From Aquarana catesbeiana (Eukaryota; Chordata; Amphibia; Anura; Ranidae): DNA of 64,000 nucleotides. Shown one piece after another: positions 34,701 through 46,700 of the stretch (its first letter is position 1; each line of letters opens with the position of its first letter). The notes beneath the pieces are model-generated. The model was not told the DNA's origin. It worked only from the letters and a program-made list of their open reading frames with translations, and made no database searches. A program made the translations under genes and the position numbers. The DNA lies in the NCBI RefSeq assembly GCF_042186555.1, contig NC_133328.1, positions 57,335,431 to 57,399,430 on the forward strand. The letters run 5' to 3'.

Positions 34701-37700
34701 GACCGGCTAACAGTGGGGGGAGGTGCCGCCGGCCGCTCGGGGGAAGGAGTGGTATTTTGCCCCCCCCCCAAAAAAATCACCAGCCGCAACTGGGAAGGAG
34801 TATAGTTTTTTTTTCTTTTTAGCTGCATTTGGGCTTATGGTCAGGTCTGACTGACAAAATCAAATAATTCCGTGCCTGAGTATTATATTAATGTGATCTT
34901 AAACCCTTTTTTTTTTTTTAAGCACTTTCAGCAGTTGGTTTAATCATTTACTGAGTATTTAGCTTCTTTATCTTTTAATCCTCGTCTATGTTCTAGTATA
35001 AGCTGGAACATAGGCAAGTTTCCTGTTTCAGGGTGGCTCCTTTCACTTGCAGCAACCTATGGAGCCACCCTTATATGCAGGGAGTACAGCTGTGTCTCTG
35101 TATACTGTGTGCATCAATGAAATTATACAGCCTATAGCGTAGGATGGCAAGCACTCCCCTGCTCCTCCCTCCTCCAAGCTAACAGACTGGTCAGAGGCCT
35201 GTTACTGCTTTTCTGTGAAGGTAAGTAGCACTGAGAGAGCAGGATCCAGCAGCATTGAAAGTTGGGAACTGGGACTGGGGTAAGAATTTGAATAAATAGC
35301 GTATTGGGGAATATTTATTTTATAGTGCTCAATGTATTAAACTAAAAAATGTTGAGTGTTTAACCACTTCAGGTCAGACCTATAGCAGTTTTACTGTGCC
35401 AGATCATGTAAATGTAGGCATGCACGCCACCACCGGCTTACTTCCGCTGTGATTACACATAGCAGAAGCCGATTGGCGGGTGCACGGTACTCAATGTCCT
35501 CCAGCACCCGCCGATCATTAAGCAGAGAGGCAGAACGGTGATCTGCCTATGTAAACAAGGCAGATCGCCATTCTGACAGGAGGGAAGGGATGGAATTTCT
35601 GTTTCCTGCAAAGCAGGGAATAAATTCCATCTCTTCCCCTAGTAAAAGCACCTCCCACAGTAAACATAAACACTGGCTAGGCACACAGTTAACCCTTTGC
35701 TCGCCCCTGATGTTAACCCCTTCCCAGCCAGGTCAGCCTAAATAAGGAAGCAGGGCCACAGAAACGCGCTGCAGCCCTACCCCTCCCTAGTTTGTGTGCC
35801 ATGTCTTGCTGTAGTTTGAGAGCTGCGTGAGATCCGGTGATGCTGCCGTTTCTCTGTCCATCCACATGGCAGGTCCCGGCTTGCTTGAGCGGCTGCTCTG
35901 CCAAGTGTGTCCACCCACGGTTCTTTGGTGTTCATCCCGGAGCTCGTTGACACCGTCAGCCTCGGTTGTCACCCCAGCATTTTTGGACGCCGCATAGCTG
36001 CCCTCCAGTCCACCTTGTCGGCCATTCGGGGACACCGCACACAATACCACAGCACCCTCCATATGCAGCTTTCAAGGTTTTTACGTGTAAGTGGATATTG
36101 AATAAAGCATCGCTGTTTTTACCTACATTGCCCTGGTGCCCTTCTCTCTCCTTTCCCTTCCCAGCCAGTGTTATTAGTACAGTGCCAGTGCATAATTTTT
36201 TTAGCACTGATCACTGTATTGGTGTCACTGCTCCCCAAAAAGGGTCAAAAGTGTCAGTTACTGTCAGAATGTCCGCTGCAGTCCCGCTATAAGTCGCTGA
36301 TTGCTGCCATTACTAGTAAAAAAATAAAATTAAAATAAATAAAAATATCCCATAGTTCGTGGATGCTATTACTTTTGCACAAACCAATCAATATACGCTT
36401 ATTGGGATTTTTTTTACTAAAAATATGTAGCAGAATACATATTGGCCTAAATTTATAAAGACATTTGATTTTTTCTTTTTTTTGGATATGTTTTATAGCA
36501 AAAAGTAATAAATTTAGTTTTTTTTCAAAATTGGCACTTTTTTTGTTTATAGCGCAAAGAATAAAAAATGGGTAGTGCTGTGCTTGATGGTCACTTTTGT
36601 CCTCTTGGAGAGCTGTTAGACAATACCATTGAAAGCCCCCTCAGCTGTGGGGAACCTTTGCAAATGCAAAAAATAGAAAAAAGTGTGGAGGGCTTCAAAG
36701 GCAACTTGACAGGTTTGGGGGATACCCTAACACTGTATGAGTATACCATAGTTTTCAGGAATAACATAATCAATTTGGCAGTGCATATTTCTCTGTGCAA
36801 TTGATTCTTATTGTACAGTTTGCTTACAAATAGCAGCACTCACAAACTATTTTTCAGTAAGTATTTGAGTCAAATGCTTTTTCTAAGGTAGCTTAAATTC
36901 ACACTAATCTATATCCTTATATTTCAAAAATAATCTTACATATCCACTTCTTAACAGCACTGTAATCTATTTTTCATGAAATTGTTCTTTGATCCCCATT
37001 GCCAAGATCCCTGACCCATCTTGGGAGTGAGAGAGGGTGGCTACAGTGGGCCTATGGAGAACAAACAAGGCATGTGGAGATTTGGAGGAGGCTGAGAGCA
37101 ATACCAGAGTTTTGTGTCACTTTTAGCAATGAGATGTGTATTTTCATTAAGCGCTAATAGTCTTTGACTAATAACAATTTTGGCTAATAATCTTTTTTTT
37201 TTATGTCAGAAAAAGTCAACTCTATCTTGCAAATTCTTAAAGTAGAACTATAGGCAATTTTTTTTTCATTTTGGATAGAGTAAAGGAGGGTTATAACTCC
37301 TGCCAGTTTTTTTTTTTTTTGTCCCTCTGTGTCCCATTGAGGAGATTTACCTTCATTTCCTGTCCCCTAGCCAAAAGAGGAAGTGAGAGGAAATTCCTGC
37401 AAATGAAGGGTCACCACAACTAGTGTTCCCATTGGAAGATTTACCCTGTATTACTTTTCTGGTGACAACCCAAAAATTAGGATTTTCTTTTACTTTCATT
37501 TTCAATGATAACAGTAAGCAGGACAAATAGAGAGGTTGAATCTCCCTAGCAGCGGGACAGACAGCAATAAAAACCTAATAAGTGTTCCAATCCCTCTCCA
37601 TTCTATCCAAAGCTAAATACAATGAAAAGGGTTGCCTTTAGTTATACTTTAATTTGCTAAAGCAATCTGTATTATATACATTTTGTTTTCATAAAAGACA

Positions 37701-40700
37701 GTAGTGTTACCAAACTCCTTCTCTTGTTCCACCACTTCCAATCCTCGTTTATTTGATCCAGCAGCTGAACATCATTGCTTTGGACTGGCTTCTGAATAGT
37801 AACAATGGTGGACCATGCCTGCACAATACTGACAGGGACACTTGTGGCCTCCACCATGGTAATGTGACAGGATTACAATGCAGATCCACTATTGGAAGAC
37901 AATTGTCACTCCATAACAGATAATCAGAATCACCACGTGTTTAAATATATTATACTTATATGTTGTTAGATAATATAAAATATTAAAAAAGAAAATTTAC
38001 TCAAAACCATTATAATTTCTCTGTAAGCTTTTGTCTATCTTCTATAACATCACCTTATTTATTAAGCACACTGGCAGAGAAATGTCATGTATGGGGGATG
38101 GCCCATAAAGGACACTGTGCTCCGGAGTCTTAGCCAAATGTCAGCCCAGCTGTTTCTATGAAAAGAAGTAGTTGTAGCAAACAACATACATCAATAAATG
38201 TGGGGTTTTCCTTCTGACGTATCTGCTTTGAGCAAAATTAGTTGACTTCAGTGATAATAGCTGCTTCTATTCTTGTTTTGAGGGATTTCTAGTGTGGTCA
38301 AGCCAGTGGCTTAGTATATCGGACACTATTTGAAACTTGGGACATAGTTACTGTATAAACCTGCAAATGATTAGTTTGTATATCATTTGCCACTGATTCC
38401 CCAATAAGTGGCAACCTGTATGGTTGCTGGCCAGCTAGTATGTCGCATTAAATCCGATTCACATCTAGAGTTCCCATACTAAAATGTCAAATCCAGGTCA
38501 CAGTAATCTAGGGCAGTGCTTTTCCCTTGCAAAGTGTATCTCCCTAAGTAACACATAGACCATCTCACTTAAACAGACTGTGTTGACCTGATTATTGTGA
38601 TATACAGGTCAGTCAGGGTTTTGGATGGAACACGGCCTGATGTCTTGTGATCTACAACATGCAGAGCTACAACATCCAAAGTCACAGCTGCTTCCCTCTG
38701 TTTCACATTTCTTTGCTAGCCCTTCTGTTCTCTTAGTATGATAACTGATCTTGGGATTCCCAAGGTCTTCATATCTCACCATTCCCACTAGTCGGCTCCC
38801 CATTCTGTAGCTATGGTCGCAACTCAAAATATGTGCTCCAATGGGAGAGGATAAGAAAATGTACAAAGCACTAATCTAGAGCTTATAAACTAAGTATAAT
38901 GTAACTGCTCAATATTTGTCCTACACGTTTTTCTTTTGAGACTTCAGCAGGGGTTCCTGATGAGATGTCAGCAAATGAAACATGTCGGGCTGCAATCATA
39001 ACTGTAGAGTTCCAAGCCAAAAATGGGTGTGAGGACACTAGAACATTCTAGATTGGTTAAGAAGACAGAAAAATTAGATCAGATATGTGTTACTTGAGGA
39101 GATGCATATTGCACGAGAAGAGTGCTGCTTTTATAATACATTGGGCTTAATTCACAAAGCTTTTTTTTCTCTTATTTGGTGTTATTTTCTTGATACCACA
39201 CCTTATTTACCTCATGTTTCTCAGACCTCTATTAACAAACACTCATAACACACCTTTCTTAGCAAGCTCTGTGATTTGACGGAAAGGGTCAACTGACTTT
39301 AGATGCACACGATCATGCTTTTGGATCATGCTTTTGGATCATGCTTTTGGATCATGCTTTTGGATCATGCTTTTGCTGGTCACAGATCTTTTTTGCTACA
39401 TCTGTGAGTAGATTTACTGCCCTCTGAGTCTCTTGTCATTCTGGCTAGCTCTTTGATATTAACCATGTATGTCTAAAGCTGGCCATATACTGTTAAAAAT
39501 CCAACAGTCCACTTTAAATAGCATGGCTGGACATTGATGGATAAACATTTTCCAGCAGGCACCTTCAACAAAAGTCAAACTATCCCCAGCATTAGTAGCC
39601 CACTGACTATGTTTACAGCTCATCTGCTGCTTGCCCTTGGTTTAGATATAATTTATGGATCAATTACACCAGCCCTCAGTATTAGGCGAGTGGAAGTAAG
39701 CTGAGGGCGAGTGTGAAGCTGCATCGGGGGGGTGGTGGATGCCGCCAGCAGCAGGGGTTGAACAGGAGCCAATTCTCCTTCCAGCCTCAGCCCCATGTCA
39801 TTCTCTTAGCAGGGCCTGGCATACAGCAGGAGTCAGCAAAAAACTAGATGAGGTGAGGGCAGGGAGGGAGGTTGGGCGGGTGCTGACAAAGTTTACTTTT
39901 CCTATTAACAAGCTATTGATTGGTTGCTCGGACCACCTAGCAACCAATCACCAGCTTGTTGATAGGAATAATTAACTTTGGCAGTTCCCGCTCCCCTGTC
40001 TAGTGCTGTGCTCTGCTGTAAGCCTCTCTGCATCCTAAATCAATGAAAGTGTCATTCATTGTTTTTAATTTTTTTAATGTTATATTTAATATACAGTAGC
40101 ATTATAATATTTACTTAAGGCAGTAATGATGTGTACAGTGCCTATAGTAGACAATCATATTTTACCCTTATTTTATTTATCACAGTCAAATCAATTAAAT
40201 ATGCTTTATGTTAATATTGTTAAAGTTGTTGTTTTTAATATTTCTTTTTGTAACTTAATTCTGCATAAAACATTTAACAGTGTCATTTCATGAGATAATT
40301 TACGAGGGCGTGTTTAGGGGCGGAGCAGGGTAGGAGTTGGGTGGGGCAACTGGTGGCGAGTAACTCTAGGACTTGAAATTTTGAGCCCTGGATTACACTG
40401 TTGTCACAACTCACATTGCCAGTTGTTACAGAGACAGGTCACTAGGGGGCTCCTGTCAAACTTTTGCTATGGGACTTCCTGAATTGTAGTTACGTCCCTG
40501 GTTCTGAGGTTGAATCTCATCGCTAAATAAATGCTTGCAGTTGCAGCACAACAGAGAAAAAAGCTGCAAAATCACAAAAAAAATTCAACTGTCACTTTGG
40601 TTGCAAGAACACATTTGTGCACAAAATATACACGCAAACTGATAATCTGAGATGCAGTTGCATAATGAATATTCCCAAAACTTATTGCCCCCTCCACCAA

Positions 40701-43700
40701 AGTACCCCACCCTTTAAAAAAGCAAGTGCACCCATACGTTTTACAGTAAAACCTTGGTTTGAGAGCCTTTTGCAAGACAATCAAAATTTTAAATACATTT
40801 TGACTTTATATACAAGCGATGTCTTGATATACAAGTAGCGTCATGTCACAACTGAGTATTAAAGAGGCACCTCTAAGTGCAGCGATATGGTTACATTTAG
40901 TGAAGGTACAACATTTAGCAAATCACATGGTTGATGATTAAAACAGGCACATCTAAGTATGCAGGCACCCGGGGTAAAGCTGTCCACATGGACCATCCTC
41001 CTCACCGCCATCGAAGTCATCCCTTCCATGCTGCGCTCCATGAGCGGTTCAAGCCTCGCTTTCAGATCACTCTACTGCAGGGTAGTCTTCCCGGTCATGA
41101 TTGCAGATTGAAAGTGGTGAAAGCTGGCGGTGTGGGGGATGGCCTATGTGGACAGTTTTACCCCAGATGCCTGCATATTTAGATGTGCCTCTTTTAATCA
41201 TCAACCATGTGAGGTGCTAAATGTTGTACCTTCATTAAATGTAACAATATTGTTACACTTAGAGGTGCCTCTCTTCTCTTTTATACTCTGTAGCTCTTGC
41301 TGGATTTTGCTTCTAATCCCCTTGTGGAGGCTTCCATTTGTGGATGGACATTTTATGGTTACACAACCTACCACATTGCTATAATCTTTTTATATGGACT
41401 ATAAACTGAAGGACCTATGAATAAATGGTTGTGGAACTAATCATTTGAGTTTCTATTATTTCTTATGGGGCAATTCGCTTTGATATACAAGTGCTTTGGA
41501 TTACAAGAATGTTTCTGGAGCAAATTATGCTCGCAATCCAAGATTTTACTGTATATTGTATTTTACTTTCTTATTTTATGGTGATGCACATTCTTTACTA
41601 CAATATGATAATGTTTATATTGTGTATGGCTGATTTGTGCTTTGATGACTGATGATAGAAAATGTTTTGTGACTGCAGCAGACGAGACAGACAGTTGTTT
41701 TTATTCAGCAGCAGCCTTGGGGCCCTAGAGCATCTGTATGTTTCACTTGTGGGATTGGGGAGGGATTCTCTGCTAAAAAATAATGATGTAGCGTTTTTCT
41801 ATATCACCATGCACTGCAGTTACTAAATAATTTCTTCCTATCTTTTCATGTTTTATCCCAGATGACGTCCGGAAACTGATGCGGAAGCTGGATATCATAC
41901 CTTCTTTAATTGCTCGTCTTGTTCCAGAAGGTAACTCTCTGAATCTGCTAAATATTCTGTTGTCAAACCCAGCCATCTGCTCCGAAGGCTCCAATGTAAC
42001 CAATATCTGCTTATACGGATTACATTAACTGGTGTTGCAGCCTCCGTAAAACTATTAAATGATTTATAGAATATAACACTTGAAAAGAGCTTTAACCAAG
42101 GGATCCGACTTGCCAAATGTGTACATTAAATCGGGCTTGCTTACTGTTTTCCAGTATAGCTACACTGACATACTGTTATTCAGAGTATTCATATCAAAGT
42201 TTAAGTACGCCAACGCATAACATAACCATTTTAGAATTTGAGAAAAAAAGAACTACAACCATTTGGTGAAGACATACTGACTTTTGCGGTCTGTCCATGC
42301 TTTTAACTGCTATTCATGCAGAGATTTTAATCTTGGTCAGTGGCCAAGCCTTCTTTGCAGAATTATAACTGAGCAGGTCTGAACCAGGGAAATAAAATGA
42401 TACTTTTATTGTACTATAAGATATTCTCCAGTTCTGCTGTGTCTAAGCTGCATTGTGAATTTGTGTCATTACGGGTTCAAAATGAATGTCACATCTCCCC
42501 TGTCTAATGCAAGGTTTACATTCTGTGTTGCTGGCCATCATCTTCTTCTTCGTACACACAGTCGGACTTTTCGTCTACAAAAGTCCAACGGACGCCGACG
42601 GACTAAAGCTGGCTGGTAATCCGATCGTGTGTGGGCTTCTCCGGACTTTCAGCAGACTTTTTCAGTCTCAAATCCGACGGACTTTAGATTTGAAACATGC
42701 TTCAAATCTTTACGTCGTAACTACGACGGACCCCGAAATCCGCTCGTCTGTGTGCTAGTCCGACGGACAAAAACCCATGCTAGGGCAGCTATTGGCTACT
42801 GGCTATGAACTTCCTTATTTTAGTCCGGTGTACGTCATCACGTACGAATCCGTCGGACTTTTGTGTGGTCGTGTGTAGGCAAGTCCGTTCGTTAGAAAGT
42901 CTGCTGCAAGTCCGCCGAAAGTCCGCCGGAAGTCCGCCGGAAGTCCGCCGGAAGTCTGTCGGACAGGCTGTCGGACTTTTGTAGACGAAAAGTCCGACCG
43001 TGTGTACGCGGCATTAGTTTTTGCCATGGTAGCCCCCTTAAAATGATACTTTTAGAGCAACCTTTTTCAACCAGGGTGCCTTGAGGTTTCTCAAAATGCA
43101 AAATGCATAGGCGTGCGCACAGGGTGTGCCTGGGCACACCCTAATCACTCTGTGTGGCACAGATTCCCTCTGTTTAGACCCCTTTTATTTAATCAAAGCC
43201 CCCTAACGGGGCTCCTAAAAAACTGTATAAAAAATAAAATAATTTTAAAAAAATATTACATTTTAAAAAATAATAAGAAATGAAATAATAAAAATAAAAA
43301 CTACTGACACCGTCCATTGCTCCACTGACACTGTCATAGGCATATGTGTTTGAGCTTGGGGGTGCACAACCTAATGCAATAGGCTGCGCACACCTATGGC
43401 AAAATGCCTAAAAATTGCCCAAAAATCATATACAAGCCTGCCTTTTAGTTACACAAAAATCACCGGTTTCCATTGTACACCATTACAACCTTCTAGCCGC
43501 CGGCATCCTAACAACCAATGACATCATCAGTTGATAAGGAGAATGTCAGTCATCTGTACAGCATCTTTGTTTAATTCTCCCCTTCCCCTCTCCGTCAGCA
43601 CTGGGGTCACATTAGCTGAGAGATGCGGAAAAACCGAGGAAGAAGAGAAACAGTGGGGTTGATTTACTAAAGAAAAATAGACTGTGCACTTTGCAAAGTG

Positions 43701-46700
43701 CAGTTGATCTAGAGCTTAGTAAATGAGGTAAGGCTTTGCTAAGAGTACCCAATCACGTGCAAGGAAAATTTGGATGATGGAAGGCAGCAGAGTTTCTGCT
43801 CATTTACTAAACTCTGGAGCAACTGCACTTGCATAGTGCACAGACTTTTTCCCTTTAATAAATAAAGCCCATTAAAATACTAGTCAGTAACAGTATGCAA
43901 AAGTGTATTTGATTTGGAAGAATAAATCACCTCTAATGCTGGGTGTCCATGTGTGGATGTTGATGCACTATGTAAAACTATTAGAATAGCTTTTTACATT
44001 TTAGAATGGGGTGCCACAAGGCTATCCATAATTTTAAAGGATGCCCTGAGACTGTCCATAATTTTAAAGGGTGCCTTGACTGAAAAAATATTGAGAAACA
44101 CTGCTTTAGAGTATGGGACATTCTAAGGCCTCATGTACACTGCTGCTGGTAAACGGACGTTCAGAGGCAGTTGGCTGCTTTTTTCAGCTGCCCCTGAACT
44201 CATCCAATGTTATCTTATGTGTACTCAGGTTCGTTTAATGTCGTTTTTAGGCAGTTGAGTTTAGAGGCCTTTTTTGGAAAGCAAAAAAATGAGACGCTGA
44301 ATTTACAGGCATTTCAAGCGCCAACCGCTTCTAAACGCGCTAATTCACGTTTAGCCGCGTTTTGTTTACAGGCGTTTTTCATTTTTGGCTATTTTGAAAA
44401 AAATGTTTTTTTTCAAAAGCTTCTAAACGTAAACGCGGCATGTAAATGCGGCAAAACGGACGTTTTAAACGTGGGTCACTATCTGTCAAGTTAAATCGTT
44501 CAGGAGAGGTTGTAAAAAGTCCCGTGTACATTAAGCCTAACTCACCCACATCACCAAGTGCAGAGCTCTGCTGGGTCACAGCTATGCTTCTGCAGATATG
44601 GAGTGCAGGACTCTTGGGGGGCTTCAGTGAATGATTTGAGAGAAGTGTAGAAACATGCGAAGCAAACATGCACTTTGGCCATTCAGGGCAGAGAAACATG
44701 TTTGCTTGATAGCTTGCCCCTGCACAGGTCATACTTCAAGTAAAACATTAAGTAAAATTTTTTGTATTTTACTGAGTAGAGATGGATTAGAACACCTATT
44801 AGATTTTTACTGCTGCCCGTGTGTCCAATAGGGAAATTCACGCTCTCTATAATTATTCTGTTTACTGTTATCATTGAAAATTAAAGTAAAAGAAAATCCC
44901 ACATTTTGGACTGTCCACAAAAAAGGGGAAATTATCCAATGGGGACACTAGTTGTAGTGACCTGTGGGCCCCAAGGGATTCCCTTAAATTGCAGAGATTT
45001 CCTTTCTCACTTCCAATCTTGGCTATAAGACTAGAAGTAAAGGTAAATCTCCCCAATGGGACACAACTATCAAAACAAACTGGGGTTCTAACCCTTCCTT
45101 ACGCTATCCAAAATGAAAAAAATTGTGCCTATAGTTCTACTGTAAGCTGTGTATACAGTAGTAGATCTTTGAATGAACATTCGTACAAATATTATTACGA
45201 ACATCCATACGAGAATTCTCAGTACTATCGATGTGTAAGCAGGTTGAAGTACTCAGTAAGTGCTGTCCCGGCTTGAAGGGTTGAGTCTAATGTTTTGCCC
45301 AATTTTTTTAGTCTTTTGGCGGGTTCCTGTTTGGGTCTGACCCACTTTCCCTGTGTGATATAAAGGGGACTTCATTGTTGTTGGCCGCGTAGGAGAGAAC
45401 TTGCAGGAGAAAGACCAAGGCATTCTAGTGCAACCTTGGGTTATGAGACCTGTAAGGGAGACGGACAAAGAGACCTGTAGAAGTGGGAGAATGTCACCTG
45501 TCACGGCCTGTAACAGAGACTTTTGACCTGGGGTTTGCCCTGAAGACACCAGTGCTGGAGAAATGCTTCTGAATGACTTATGATTGCTGGACTACACTTC
45601 TGCAGTTATGCCGGGGCAGCACATAAGCCTATAGTTATAGTTAGGAACAGGGCTTTTTTTCTCAAACAATAGGTGCTGGAACTCAATCACGACCCCCCAA
45701 AACCACTCCCCCCACACACACCCTCCAAATCACATCAAATAGTGGGTATAGTCATATTTCACAAACAGTAGAAGGGTCTTAAAGGGGCATTAAATATCAG
45801 GATTGCATTACAGTGCAGAGTTCATGGGGGTGCAGAGCTGTCACTTGTAAACATAGAAACCAGACTTCTGTGTTTACAAGTGATTGTGGTGAGCAGGCAC
45901 CAAAGGGTCTGAGCCAGAGGTGGTGGAACTGAGTTCCACCAAGTTCCCCCTGAAAAAAAGCCCTGGTTAGGAAACTAGGAAAGTATCATGTCTTACCTGT
46001 TGGACTGTGAAATGTCTATTTTTGCACTTTTGCCAAGTAAAGTACTGAACTTTGTCCATGCCTGGTTTAAAGCCATTAAAGAAGTGTATCGTAAGTAATT
46101 GGCACACACACAGTTAACCAGTGGGTCTTAACACATTGGGGTATAAAGATGTCAGCGTGGAATGGAGTAATGTGAAGACATAAGTAGTTGCCTAGAGTAA
46201 CGGAAGTGTAACAAGCAGCCTGTCTATAACAGGTACCTGTTATAGGTGGCACGGCCTCTAGCAGCGAGGGAGATGTTGTCGGCACTCCTTTCACCAGCGA
46301 TCTGTCTCCCATAGCAACGGGAGCAGATTGCACCTCCGAGGTACTGCATCCTGTACAGAGGTACAGAAGTTCAGTAATTAAGTTAAATGCATAACATGGC
46401 GCCTGTACAGAGTATATGGCGGGGCCCACTCCACTAATGGAAATTGTAGTAGAAAACACTGGATAGGTGGTTGTGGACACTGGCTCTGCATGTACCTCCA
46501 AAATGCAAGCTGCTGTGAAGGTGTGCATTGGTAGGGGGAACTGAGAGTTAACTGGAGAACTGTTGCAGTGCTATGTTACATAGTAGGTGAGGTTGAAAAA
46601 AGACACAAGTACATCAAGTCCAACCTATGTGTGTGATTATATGTCAGTATAACATTGTATATCCCTGTATGTTGTGGTCGTTCAGGTGCTTATCTAATAG

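Larger units (their letters stand above)
43058..44104. mobile_element. hAT-like element holding two further MITEs
   Basis: Ends CAACCTTTTTCAACCAGGG and CTGAAAAAATATTGAGAAAC. Flanks TTTTAGAG (43050-43057) and CTTTAGAG (44104-44111) match at seven of eight positions. It contains the hAT-like MITE 43106-43398 and the GGGGTTGATTTACTAAA MITE 43653-43873. Confidence 0.6.

Noticed and set aside
36568..36804. Possible extra ARMC3 or other host exon
   Set aside because: No similarity to ARMC3, no matching splice phases, and exon 3 joins exon 4 directly in the family.
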